A DNA stretch of 7,947 nt from Methanosaeta sp. NSP1 (GCA_002256595.1 NOLC01000130.1:1-7947), one strand, 5' to 3'. Shown: positions 1-7,213, counted from the stretch's first letter. Notes: a model not told the origin generated them from the sequence alone. Translations and numbers: made by a program.

Positions 1-483
1 GTCCTCCATCCGCCCGCCGGAGAGGACGGCTGAACTTCGAGATACTCCTAAATCCTGCAGCAGCCGCGCCCCGCCAAGCAGCAGCTCCAGCCGGTCGGCC
101 ATGCTCTCTCCTTCATCTATGCCCACCGGACCCAGCAGAAAGGACCAGCCTGATAGCTCCAGCAGGGCCAGGCGCCTCACCTGGATGCCGAACTGCTCTG
201 ACAGCGCCCGCATGGTCCGCCCAGCAGGCAGGTTTCCCCGCACCGCTCCCTCGATCTCTCCGTCTGCCAGAAGGCGCGCCAGCTCCTTCCAGGGAGCCGG
301 GCTGGGGACGCACTCCAGATCAGAGTCGCATCCCGGATCGCCCACCAGCAGGAGATCGGCATACTCCCGGGACGATTCCAGAGATGCTATCAGAGCAGCA
401 TCCGCATTCCAGATGCCTATGCCGATGCGAGATCTCCTGGCCCTGGCTTTCTCCTTCAAGGATGGTATAAAGAGCGAGTCCAT
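1..483 (-). CDS. mtxX: MtxX / methanogenesis marker 4-like protein (partial, N-terminal 161 residues)
   Basis: The reading frame opens with ATG at 483, one base after the stop of the marker 2 gene, and stays open to the window edge, so the C-terminal part is missing. Visible motifs are a Rossmann-like N-terminus (RIGIGIWNAD, residues 19-28; DLLLVGDPG, 42-50), a helix followed by EGAVRGNLPAGRTMRAL (77-93), the stretch GPVGIDEG (118-125) and LSGGRMED (154-161). The ordering VRGNLPA...GPVGIDEG...LSGGR is what I recall of MtxX (methanogen marker protein 4), a family distantly related to phosphate acetyl/butyryltransferases. Its name comes from an early association with methyltransferase genes; no enzymatic activity is established that I know of, and methyltransferase activity should not be assumed. 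The one-base spacing to the upstream gene suggests coupled translation and a shared role. No start or RBS alternative looks better than ATG 483. The family call rests on remembered motifs. Confidence 0.78.
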   Translation of the reverse strand, partial: MDSLFIPSLKEKARARRSRIGIGIWNADAALIASLESSREYADLLLVGDPGCDSDLECVPSPAPWKELARLLADGEIEGAVRGNLPAGRTMRALSEQFGIQVRRLALLELSGWSFLLGPVGIDEGESMADRLELLLGGARLLQDLGVSRSSAVLSGGRMED

Positions 484-484
484 A

Positions 485-1447
485 TCAGTGAATCCCGGTC
501 ACGCACTCCTTCTCCAGGTCGAATAGAACCGCCTGATCTGCTCCCTGACATATGATCAGCTTTCTCTCTTCCGTCACCCGGCCTATGACCCGGGCTACAA
601 GGCCGCGCCTGGCGAAGACCTCCAGAACGGCCGGGGCTTTCTCCGCCTGGGCCGTGACCACAAATCCCATTCCCGGATACATCTTCAGCCAGGCGGAAGG
701 GTCCACACCCATAGGACGGGCAATGGCCTCCACATCCACCACCGCTCCCACCTTGCTGCTCTCAAGAAGCATGCCTAGTGTACCCAGCAGGCCGGGATTG
801 CTGATGTCCTTTCCCGCCCTTACCAGTCCCCTCTCTCCCAGCTCCTGCATCGATCCCAACTGAAATAGAAGGGTCTGGCGATCCTTAAAGCTGGTGGAGT
901 CGAAGTTTATGGCGAACCTGGGATGAGGCTGGCCGTCCAGATCTGCTGCCGCAACCACCACATCCCCGGCCTGGGCTGTGCTGCTCAGAATCAAACCGCT
1001 CTTTTTGGCCTTGCCCAGTATGGCCACATCCAGAGCACTGTAGGGTGTATCGGGGTGGAGATGACCTCCGATGATGGGAACGCCGAATTTCTCGATGGCT
1101 TTTTTCATGCCCCGCAGGACCTGGCTGGCGATCTCTTCATCGCCCACGGAGAGAACATCCACCATGGCCACAGGCCAGCCCCCCATGGCAGCAATGTCGT
1201 GAACATTGACCAGTACGGAGCAATAGCCTGACCACTCTGGATCTACCTCCATGAGCTTGGACCAGATCCCGTCCGCAGCCAGGAGCATGACCTCATCCCC
1301 GTCATCGATCACAGCCGCATCCTCGCCAAAGGAGGCTATAATGCGCTCGGACTCAATGGGAAAGAATTGCATGATGCTGCCGATCTGCTTCTTGCGAGTG
1401 ATGCCCACAAACCCTCGCAGCTCGGATGCCAGAGACTCTAGATTCAT
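485..1447 (-). CDS. Methanogenesis marker protein 2 (AIR synthase / ThiL / SelD-like)
   Basis: A complete 320-residue protein of the PurM/ThiL/SelD/HypE superfamily, of the type labelled methanogenesis marker 2. These enzymes bind ATP and Mg at a dimer interface and usually phosphorylate or activate a small substrate; the substrate of this family is not established. Key motifs are FGEDAAV (40-46), equivalent to the acidic GDDAA metal/ATP motif of ThiL; the NVHDIAAMGG loop (81-90); GGHLHPD (127-133); the KDISNPGLLGTLGMLLESS region (213-231), which opens the C-terminal half; and PGMGFV (258-263). Length fits the family. I chose ATG 1447, which gives the N-terminus MNLESLASEL; GTG 1450 and TTG 1474 are in frame. 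A GGAG at 1465-1468 lies 17 bases upstream of the ATG, too far for a normal RBS, so translation may start on a short or leaderless transcript. The next gene begins one base after the stop. Other proteins labelled methanogenesis markers have been linked to methyl-coenzyme M reductase maturation or activation; a role there for this one is inference. Confidence 0.88.
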   Translation of the reverse strand: MNLESLASELRGFVGITRKKQIGSIMQFFPIESERIIASFGEDAAVIDDGDEVMLLAADGIWSKLMEVDPEWSGYCSVLVNVHDIAAMGGWPVAMVDVLSVGDEEIASQVLRGMKKAIEKFGVPIIGGHLHPDTPYSALDVAILGKAKKSGLILSSTAQAGDVVVAAADLDGQPHPRFAINFDSTSFKDRQTLLFQLGSMQELGERGLVRAGKDISNPGLLGTLGMLLESSKVGAVVDVEAIARPMGVDPSAWLKMYPGMGFVVTAQAEKAPAVLEVFARRGLVARVIGRVTEERKLIICQGADQAVLFDLEKECVTGIH

Positions 1448-1476
1448 CACAACTAGTTTTGAGGCTCCGATCAAAA

Positions 1477-1518
1477 ATAGATAACGCTTTGACGATGATA
1501 GATAATGCTTTGATGAGG
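1477..1518 (-). repeat. Two tandem 21-bp repeats upstream of the marker 2 gene
   Basis: Copy one (1477-1497) and copy two (1498-1518) match at 18 of 21 positions; on the plus strand both carry the core ATAGATAAyGCTTTGAyGA. The proximal copy ends about 30 bases before ATG 1447. On the coding strand each copy ends in TTATCTAT, which is TATA-like, so the proximal copy could itself be the core promoter with transcription starting only a few bases before the ATG. A 21-bp period is two helical turns, placing both copies on the same DNA face, as expected for paired operator sites. A regulatory role is inference. Confidence 0.6.
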
Positions 1519-1711
1519 CTCAATGCTCTTTAACTCCCTCCGGAAAGGGCATAAACTCGATCTGTCTTATCCCTCCATTGGGAATGTTCCAGTAGAAAAA
1601 TATCATAAATAAATGTTGAGTAAATTCATTGCTAGCGAAAACCCATTACTTAGTAAATAATAATAATTTCTTTATGTTTACTTTCTACATCAAACGATAG
1701 GCTGAATGAGA

Positions 1712-1726
1712 TCTTCCAGTGGAAGA
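1712..1726. repeat. 15-nt perfect palindrome with a single central base
   Basis: The plus strand reads TCTTCCA-G-TGGAAGA, two 7-base arms around one G. The loop is too short for an RNA hairpin, so if it is functional it would be a protein-binding site on duplex DNA. It lies just downstream (in the minus direction, upstream) of the AT-rich island of the marker 2 spacer. No partner copy was found nearby. Confidence 0.35.
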
Positions 1727-1819
1727 CAAGGGGTTCGATGATAACATCTATGCGAGGGTTATATGGAATTGCTATGAGAGAGCCACATCTAGACAATGAG
1801 CACTCGTCCTAAAGCCGCG

Positions 1820-1826
1820 AAAAAAA
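1820..1826 (-). terminator. Poly-T tract, possible archaeal terminator of the hydrolase operon
   Basis: Seven As on the plus strand give TTTTTTT on the transcribed minus strand, about 140 bases downstream of the hydrolase stop at 1968. Archaeal RNA polymerase can terminate at oligo-T runs without a hairpin. It is the longest T run on this strand that I saw in the spacer. Its single occurrence and its distance from the gene make the call weak. Confidence 0.3.
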
Positions 1827-1967
1827 GGAAGAATAATGTATCCCTTCTTTTCAAGATGAGTCTTCAGGCAAAAACTGAGCCGGACCATGCCCCTTTTTCA
1901 GAGTACGCTTTGCTTGATGCTCATAGGCCTCGATATGCGGCTCGAAAAGCATGCATCCTGAAGCGTC

Positions 1968-2951
1968 CTATTCAACCACCCTGGCCACACCATTTTGCAC
2001 TGCCACCCTCAGAGATCCATATCTGCTGGACGGAGGCTGCAGGAATCTCCAGGAGCCCTCTCTCTGGGACAGAACCATCGGATCGCAATACTCAATATCC
2101 CAGGATCCTCTGCCGCAAAAGCTGGCATTTACCGCCACAGCATAAGCTCGCCAGCGGAAGATTTTTACCTGAGGCAGACCTTCGGCTGTAGCCAGCGCCT
2201 CTTCAGCCTCTTTTTGGCTTGAGGCCAGCTTCAGTTTGGGAATTGCCGGACTAAAAGACGCTGTACCCGCTATCAAGTCATACCTGGAAACCAGGTAGCT
2301 GTTTCCTTTTTCCTCCAATGCGGCCCAGGAGAATAAACCCGGCAGGGGATAAATCGATGCATTCCCGAGAGCGAAATCCTCTTCTGCTGCCCACCTCCCT
2401 TCCATCCTGATCCCACCCACCAGCAGCAAGAAGAGCAGAAATACAACGAAGAGATTCTCTTTCTGCCGATTGGTAGGCCAGCTCCGCAGCATTGCTGCCA
2501 GGATCAGGATTGTGGCTGCCAGAACCGCCGGCTCTATCTGAAAGAATAGATCCGCCGAATAGCGCAAAGACTGCCAGGGATAGAAGAGGGGAACGCCCCT
2601 GGTGGTGGTATAGTCCAGCAGCAGATGGAGGGCCACCCCGGCCCAGACCAGTACCAGGCTGCGAGCAGAGAATTCCAGATCCAGATAATCGCGCCTCCAG
2701 AACCCCCTGACCCTGGGCAGCGCAGCCAGATACAAAACCATCAGCCCGAAGAGAAGGCCGAAGAAGATGCTGTGGGTGATCCCCCGGTGCACCAGCAGCA
2801 GATGAGGTGGCAGGATGGACCCGGCCCATGAGAGGAATACATCCAGGTCTGGCGCAATCCCTCCCAGAACCAGAGCCGCCACCCACCTCTTCTCCCATGC
2901 AAGATAGCTTGCCAGGAGATAGGGCAGGAGAGCATGGGTGAAAAAGTCCAT
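1968..2951 (-). CDS. YdjM-like (COG1988) membrane-bound metal-dependent hydrolase
   Basis: A 327-residue polytopic membrane protein with the signature of the YdjM/COG1988 family: FFTHALLPY with H6, GGIAPDLD (30-37), HRGITHS (55-61) and HLLLDYTTTRG (109-119). The His and Asp residues of these motifs are expected to bind a metal at the membrane face. Hydrophobic segments lie at about 23-43, 61-80, 97-115, 143-158 and 166-181. Residues from about 185 to the end are hydrophilic and form an extra soluble domain of roughly 140 residues ending YGSLRVAVQNGVARVVE; bacterial YdjM proteins lack a tail this long. The substrate of the family is unknown, although relatives are described as putative membrane hydrolases. 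ATG 2951 begins the conserved MDFFTHA; an AAGGAGG lies about 13 bases upstream. The secreted-protein gene ends 72 bp upstream on the same strand with no T-rich terminator between them, so the two are probably co-transcribed. Confidence 0.88.
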   Translation of the reverse strand: MDFFTHALLPYLLASYLAWEKRWVAALVLGGIAPDLDVFLSWAGSILPPHLLLVHRGITHSIFFGLLFGLMVLYLAALPRVRGFWRRDYLDLEFSARSLVLVWAGVALHLLLDYTTTRGVPLFYPWQSLRYSADLFFQIEPAVLAATILILAAMLRSWPTNRQKENLFVVFLLFLLLVGGIRMEGRWAAEEDFALGNASIYPLPGLFSWAALEEKGNSYLVSRYDLIAGTASFSPAIPKLKLASSQKEAEEALATAEGLPQVKIFRWRAYAVAVNASFCGRGSWDIEYCDPMVLSQREGSWRFLQPPSSRYGSLRVAVQNGVARVVE

Positions 2952-3023
2952 CTTTTCTTCTCTGCCTCCTTGCAGCTATTTTTCTCTTATGGCAGGAATA
3001 GGAGACTTGGGCAGCAATTCCAG

Positions 3024-3092
3024 CTACTGCAATATGCTGTCCATATTGCTTAATTGCAGCTTGCTGGTCATATTGCTTGACTGCAATGTGCT
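3024..3092 (-). repeat. 27-bp tandem repeat with embedded hairpins at the 3' end of the secreted-protein gene
   Basis: Copies at 3066-3092 and 3039-3065 match at about 20 of 27 positions, followed by a partial copy (3027-3038) that runs into the stop codon. They encode S-T-L-Q-S-S-N-M-T, S-K-L-Q-L-S-N-M-D and S-I-L-Q. Within the repeat GCAATATG (3029-3036) and CATATTGC (3042-3049) form a perfect 8-bp stem with a 5-base loop right before the TAG. A second, one-mismatch stem pairs 3069-3076 with 3083-3090. No U-tract follows, so this is not a typical terminator. Confidence 0.7.
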
Positions 3093-3803
3093 GCTCAAGT
3101 TGGCCGTGGAGCCCATCTTTTCAGGAAGCTCTTCTGTGTTGGCTATATCCGCGGTGGCATTGCCGTCGGTCCGGGGATAGGGCATGACCACAAGACATGG
3201 GCCGCTGCCGCTCTCCCGGGAGAAGAAAGAGATCTCAGCGCTGCTGTTGCTGAATGCCTCCAGCAGGAAGGAGATCCGATCACCTTGTGCCCCGGCATCT
3301 TGCAGCTTCTTGGAGACATCAAAGGCGAATACATCATCGCCATCGGTGTTGCTGCTATAGGCCGAGGCATCATTATTCTTGACAGTATTCCAGGCGGGAA
3401 GAATGTTGACCAGGAATGTGGTGTAATCCGAGCTCTCATCCCAGTCCGAGCCGATGGTCAGCAATGCCACCATGATCGGATCGCTTCCCTGGCGGATGGA
3501 CTCTGCCTTGAGCAGCAAGACCGCCATATCATCACGGCTGAAGTTTTGGCCGGAGATATTGAACTGAACCGCCGGAACGCCGGGATAGCTGATCTCACGG
3601 GTCAGGTTCTCAATCACATCGTTCTCAGTCACATTGATGGCACAGAGCAAGGAATCGCTCTGATTGAAAACAGAGACACTCTCCTCCCCCATGCTCAAGT
3701 AAACATCCTCAGAAGCTGGAATAACAGTCAGCTCGCCCTGGCCCTGGCCCGCGAGCACCGCTGCCAGGAGCAAGAGCATCATCCCCCTTATTGGCCTATG
3801 CAT
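3024..3803 (-). CDS. Secreted DNRLRE / disaggregatase-related-like surface protein
   Basis: A 259-residue protein with a signal peptide (RPIRGMMLLLLAAVLAGQGQG, about residues 3-23). The body (about 28-209) follows the pattern of DNRLRE/CBM96-like beta-sandwich domains common in surface proteins of Methanosarcinales: an opening SEDVYLSMGE (31-40), FNISGQNFS then AVLLLKAESI (81-103), a tryptophan-rich middle (GSDWDESSDYTTF, 118-130), and the closing strands VFAFDVSKKL (158-167), RISFLLEAFS (176-185) and ISFFSRES (191-198) with LVVMPY. About nine N-X-S/T sequons (for example N47, N57, N66, N82, N87, N215, N244) suggest heavy glycosylation outside the cell. The C-terminal 30 residues are Ser/Asn/Gln-rich and built on a 9-residue repeat. 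There is no membrane anchor and no PGF-CTERM-like sorting motif. ATG 3803 has a good RBS (GGGAG, 3811-3815, 7-base spacing). It probably heads an operon with the membrane hydrolase. Its ligand is unknown; attachment to the cell wall or extracellular polysaccharide is inference. Confidence 0.75.
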   Translation of the reverse strand: MHRPIRGMMLLLLAAVLAGQGQGELTVIPASEDVYLSMGEESVSVFNQSDSLLCAINVTENDVIENLTREISYPGVPAVQFNISGQNFSRDDMAVLLLKAESIRQGSDPIMVALLTIGSDWDESSDYTTFLVNILPAWNTVKNNDASAYSSNTDGDDVFAFDVSKKLQDAGAQGDRISFLLEAFSNSSAEISFFSRESGSGPCLVVMPYPRTDGNATADIANTEELPEKMGSTANLSSTLQSSNMTSKLQLSNMDSILQ

Positions 3804-3871
3804 AATCTATCTCCCTCTTTTAACTGTTAACAGTAGGTTATTAAATGGATTCATATTTAAAATATATGTTT
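3804..3871 (-). promoter_or_regulatory. Promoter-like region of the secreted-protein/hydrolase operon with a 12-bp palindrome
   Basis: The 68-bp gap after the DP2 stop is AT-rich. On the minus strand ATATTTTAAATATG (around 3851-3864) makes a plausible archaeal TATA box. A start site about 25 bases on would fall near 3828, inside the perfect palindrome ACTGTTAACAGT (3823-3834), leaving a leader of about 25 bases containing the GGGAG ribosome site (3811-3815). A palindrome over the transcription start is a classic position for a repressor operator. The arrangement is seen in the sequence; promoter activity and repression are inferred. Confidence 0.5.
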
Positions 3872-6800
3872 TTACATGAAGTCCGCCAGGCCGGTCTGCC
3901 TGGCCTTGTCGTTCTTGAAGAGGGAATCTATCTCCATCTTGAGAAGTTGCAGCCTCTGTTTGGTGTAGCTGCTCACCCCGTACTCCTCAGCCACCTTTAT
4001 GGAGACATCCAGATACTTGCGCACGCTTCCTTCATGCACCGTCAGAATTATCCTGCCGCCGCATTTGGGGCAGGTCTCCTTAAGAGGCGGCCGCCGGTAC
4101 TTGGCTCCGCACTTGACGCAGCGGACCTTCTGCTTGGAGAAGGCATGAAGATTGCCGATGAGGTCGGGCAGAAAATGAGAGTTGATGACCCTCTCAGCCA
4201 CGTCCTGCTCGTCCACGGCCCGGATCAAGCGGGCCAGCTCCAGTTGGGCATCCATCTTGTCGATCATCGTCTCCAGGGTCTTGTAGGCGCTGTTTTTGGG
4301 ACCGGCGGCAATATCCGTTGTGCTATGGCTGAAGTTGAATCCGGTGTACTGAGCATCGCTGCCCAGCCTCTTGGAGACCAGATCGAATTTGGCCTCCAGC
4401 TCCTTGGGGCTGGCATTTTTAAGGCTGGCTTCATAGAACTCCAGAGGGTAGACCGGTGTCAAGTCCAGGTTGTGGGCTTCCTTGTCCACCTCCATGGGAT
4501 TGAGGACCGTGGTCATGACCAGGCAGGCATCCATCTTCCCTCCCCTCTTCTGGGGCAGGTAGGACATGGAGAAATTCAGCAGCGCATCCATGAGCAGCAT
4601 CACGCAGTCCTCGTCCCCGTCGCAGTTGCGGCGCTTGGCGGCATGAAAGAATGGATGGCCGAAGCCGGCGGAGGCGGAGCTGTAGCCTATGAGCCGGCAG
4701 AGCACTCCCGCCGAGGTATGGGGGGCGAGGCCCACCATGAGGGTGCCTATGAGGTCCGCCGGGCTTGCCGCCCGGTAGAAGGGCTCCAACCCGTAGAACT
4801 TCACCAGAAGCTCGTCCACAAACGCTGCTACCTTGAGAAGGTATCCTCCGGCGTCATGGGACAGGATGATATCCTGCACCCGCAGCTCGCAGACCTGGGC
4901 GGGATCGGTCAGAGGCTGACCCTTCATATCCTGCTCGTATCCCAGCTCTCTCAGCCTCTCCGGGCTCGTGCCCATCTCATCGGGCCGGAAATGGGTGAGC
5001 GGCAGATCGGTAAGATCATAGCGCACTGTTCCGTCCTTGAATATGTTGATGCCGTGCTTGGCCCGCAGTATTCCCTTTTCCAGGGGCTCCGGGGTCTTGT
5101 CCCGGGATGAGAGGCCGAGCACGCCTTTTAGGGCGTCAGGCTCGCGTTCGCCTAAATTTTGCAGGGCTTGATGGTAGAGCTTTTTGACATCGATCTGCAT
5201 CTTAGCCGCAGCAGATGTCTCCTTGCCGCATTTGGGGCATTTATCCAATCCCGGGACGCCGCAATTGGGGCAGACTCTCTTCTTCTCGGTATAGCCGCCG
5301 CACTCACATCGGAAGGAGAAGCCTTCTTTTCCGCAATCCTTGCATACCCGCCTCTCAATCTCCACATTGATGATCCCGGTGGCGTTGCCTGTGGAGTGCT
5401 TAGCCGCCTCCTGAATGGAGCGGGACTTTCCGCCCTCCTCCCCGGCAGGAAAGAGCACATGGGGCGGCGGGCGCATCAGCCTTATATCCGACTTCTCCGG
5501 GCGGCCCATGCGGGCTCCTATGCGAGATGGGGCCCTGGCTCGGACGGCCAGGCCCGAGACCGCATTGACTGCATCCAGCGTCGAGCCGTCCTCGGCGCTT
5601 CCTGCATCTGATGCCCTATATGCGCTCCTGGCCCTATAGGCCCTGGCCTGGTCGCTCTCCCTCAGGCCCGAACCGGTCCGGCCAACGGCTTCAGCCTCCA
5701 GGCCCAGGCAGAGCAGAAAGGCAAGCGGGTCCTCGACGATGATCCTCCCCTCCCGGACCTTATGCCGCAGCAGGATGCACTCCAGCGCCTCCTTGGCCCC
5801 TAAGGGTAAGAGGAGCCGGCCGGATTCAAGCCGGCCTTCCGATAGCGCCATTGAGGCCAGCCGCTCATATTCGGGCCGGAGAAGATCATGCCAGAGATAC
5901 TCCTCGGCCCACCACTCGAAGACGTAGGAGGCTGGTGCTAGCGGCCGGTTGTTCTCCAGAAACTCGCCGAAGCTGATCAGTATCTCGCCCAGGTCCAGGA
6001 TTTTGGAGACATGGGCTTTGAGCGCCGCCTGGATGGAGCGGGGATCGGTGCAGCTAACCGGCATCCATTCCAGAATATCTGTATCGGAGTCGAATCGGAC
6101 CACATCGCCGTTTAGGAGCCGCACCGTAGGACCCTCTATGGAGCTGACCGGTGCCACCGCCGCCGCCTTTCCCGGCTGCTCCACCTTGATCTGGGTTCCT
6201 GCAGCCATGAACTCGCCTAAAAGCAGCATGGAGGCGGGATTGATCCCGGCGGCTGCAAGGCCGGTATTCCTGGCCCGGCCGTAGCGCAGCCGGAAGCCTC
6301 CCGGACGGGAAGGATGGGAGAAGACGGGACGGCCGGCGATGAGGTCGCGCAGGAACTTGGGGCTGGAGTCCCCGCCGTCCTTCTTGGCCTCGGCCAGGGA
6401 GTCCAGCCATTCCCATCCCGAGATCTCCAGCTTGGAGACATGCTTCTTGAGCTTGGGCCGCTTCAAAGCTATACCCTCCGCAGCGACCAGGGCAATTCCG
6501 CCCCTCACCCGGTTGGTCTCAATTCTGGGCAGGTCCCGGTATCCTGAGACCTCCTCCTCCTCCGTGGGCTCCCCATCGATGCAGATGGGGCAGTTCCGGA
6601 TTATGGTTCGGATCTCGTCATCGGAAGGAGAGTACTGCAGCCCTGCCACCCGCTTGTAGACACCGATCTCCTCTACATAGCGCTCCACCTCCTCCGTCCG
6701 GGGCTTCCAGGCGGCGATGCCCACAGCTCTTCGGACATAGTCTGCCACCAGAACCGAGAGGGCCTGGGCCGTGCCGCCTGCGGAACGAATGGGCCCGGCA

Positions 6801-7213
6801 TAATAGACCTTGAGATACTCCGTGCCGTCATCGTTTTTTCCCAGATCCACCCGGGCTATTCCCTCCATGGGAGCTGCCACCACTCCCTCGGTCAGCAAGG
6901 CAACCGAGGTGCGGATGGCGTTTTCCACCGACTCGATCTTGGATGAGCCCGCGCCCAGTCGGCCCTGGGCAAAATCGATGCCGATGGCCAGAGCAGCCTC
7001 CTCACGGCTCAATCCCTCTGCCTCCATCTCCCGGATCCTCACGGCTATGCCGGGAATGCCGATCAGCTTCTCCACCCTTTCCGCCAGGTCCACGGCGAGA
7101 GGTATCTCCACCTCCAGGCTGGGGTCCAGCCCCCGGCTCCGGGCTGCTCCGGCTATCTGCAAGGCCTGATCCAGGCCGCTATTGAGCATTTCGAAATACT
7201 GGGAGGTATTCAC
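3872..7213 (-). CDS. polC: DNA polymerase II (PolD) large subunit DP2
   Basis: The catalytic subunit of the archaeal family D replicative DNA polymerase; with the small subunit DP1 (not in this window) it synthesises DNA in the cytoplasm. The 1113-residue length fits intein-free members. Landmarks are [22 protein letters not shown] (141-162, N-terminal region); NCPIC (207-211); GARMGRPEK (566-574) and PHVLFP (584-589); a multi-zinc-ribbon block with Cys pairs at 624/627, 636/638, 648/651 and 659/662; the catalytic NCDGDED (863-869), whose two Asp (D865, D867) correspond to the essential pair in Pyrococcus; a C-terminal zinc site (C1032/C1035, C1048/C1051); and a final PIP box QTGLADFM (1106-1113) for binding PCNA. 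A low-complexity linker at about 514-545, rich in Arg, Ala, Ser and Asp, looks lineage-specific. GTG 7213 overlaps the upstream stop as GTGA and is preceded by GGAGAG with a 5-base spacing. The gene is intact. Confidence 0.98.
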   Translation of the reverse strand: MNTSQYFEMLNSGLDQALQIAGAARSRGLDPSLEVEIPLAVDLAERVEKLIGIPGIAVRIREMEAEGLSREEAALAIGIDFAQGRLGAGSSKIESVENAIRTSVALLTEGVVAAPMEGIARVDLGKNDDGTEYLKVYYAGPIRSAGGTAQALSVLVADYVRRAVGIAAWKPRTEEVERYVEEIGVYKRVAGLQYSPSDDEIRTIIRNCPICIDGEPTEEEEVSGYRDLPRIETNRVRGGIALVAAEGIALKRPKLKKHVSKLEISGWEWLDSLAEAKKDGGDSSPKFLRDLIAGRPVFSHPSRPGGFRLRYGRARNTGLAAAGINPASMLLLGEFMAAGTQIKVEQPGKAAAVAPVSSIEGPTVRLLNGDVVRFDSDTDILEWMPVSCTDPRSIQAALKAHVSKILDLGEILISFGEFLENNRPLAPASYVFEWWAEEYLWHDLLRPEYERLASMALSEGRLESGRLLLPLGAKEALECILLRHKVREGRIIVEDPLAFLLCLGLEAEAVGRTGSGLRESDQARAYRARSAYRASDAGSAEDGSTLDAVNAVSGLAVRARAPSRIGARMGRPEKSDIRLMRPPPHVLFPAGEEGGKSRSIQEAAKHSTGNATGIINVEIERRVCKDCGKEGFSFRCECGGYTEKKRVCPNCGVPGLDKCPKCGKETSAAAKMQIDVKKLYHQALQNLGEREPDALKGVLGLSSRDKTPEPLEKGILRAKHGINIFKDGTVRYDLTDLPLTHFRPDEMGTSPERLRELGYEQDMKGQPLTDPAQVCELRVQDIILSHDAGGYLLKVAAFVDELLVKFYGLEPFYRAASPADLIGTLMVGLAPHTSAGVLCRLIGYSSASAGFGHPFFHAAKRRNCDGDEDCVMLLMDALLNFSMSYLPQKRGGKMDACLVMTTVLNPMEVDKEAHNLDLTPVYPLEFYEASLKNASPKELEAKFDLVSKRLGSDAQYTGFNFSHSTTDIAAGPKNSAYKTLETMIDKMDAQLELARLIRAVDEQDVAERVINSHFLPDLIGNLHAFSKQKVRCVKCGAKYRRPPLKETCPKCGGRIILTVHEGSVRKYLDVSIKVAEEYGVSSYTKQRLQLLKMEIDSLFKNDKARQTGLADFM

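Larger units (their letters stand above)
1448..1967. other. Intergenic region of about 520 bp, gene-poor and AT-rich in the middle
   Basis: No convincing gene lies between the marker 2 start and the membrane hydrolase stop. Positions 1594-1690 are strongly AT-rich, unlike the surrounding coding DNA, and contain ATAAATAAATG and TAATAATAATTTC stretches that could serve as TATA elements on either strand, plus an AGTAAA/TTTACT inverted repeat (1652-1657 and 1677-1682). A strong Shine-Dalgarno-like GGAGGGAG sits on the minus strand at 1534-1541 with no obvious gene to serve. The 21-bp tandem repeat, the 15-nt palindrome and the poly-T tract in this region are listed separately. It probably holds the 3' end of the hydrolase operon and the promoter of the marker 2-mtxX operon; an unannotated small RNA is possible, but nothing directly shows one. 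Confidence 0.6.

Noticed and set aside
1448..1474. TTG 1474 or GTG 1450 as the start of marker 2
   Set aside because: Neither has a properly spaced ribosome site, and ATG 1447 gives the more typical N-terminus and family-like length. GTG 1450 cannot be fully excluded.
1520..1552. A 10-codon minus-strand leader-like frame (MPFPEGVKEH) ending just before the 21-bp repeats
   Set aside because: Its nearest GGAGGG is 18 bases upstream, too far for normal initiation, and it has no feature of a known attenuation leader.
1796..2191. A 131-codon plus-strand frame starting in the long spacer
   Set aside because: More than half of it is antisense to the 3' end of the membrane hydrolase. The unique first part is basic and low-complexity, with no clear ribosome site or family.
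3029..3049. The perfect hairpin at the end of the secreted-protein gene as an intrinsic terminator
   Set aside because: It lies before the stop codon, is AT-rich and has no following U-tract; the downstream hydrolase probably continues in the same transcript.
3285..3830. A 181-codon plus-strand frame opposite the secreted-protein gene
   Set aside because: It is antisense to a gene with a signal peptide, good ribosome site and recognisable domain pattern; its own product shows no domain and it crosses the promoter-like gap.
3845..5110. A 421-codon plus-strand open frame opposite DP2
   Set aside because: It lies entirely antisense to the conserved C-terminal half of DP2, and its product has no recognisable domain. 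Long antisense frames are expected opposite GC-rich, strongly codon-biased genes.
5460..5700. An intein in DP2
   Set aside because: The sequence runs from the linker directly into GARMGRPEK and PHVLFP without splice-junction motifs or an endonuclease domain; the total length matches intein-free DP2.
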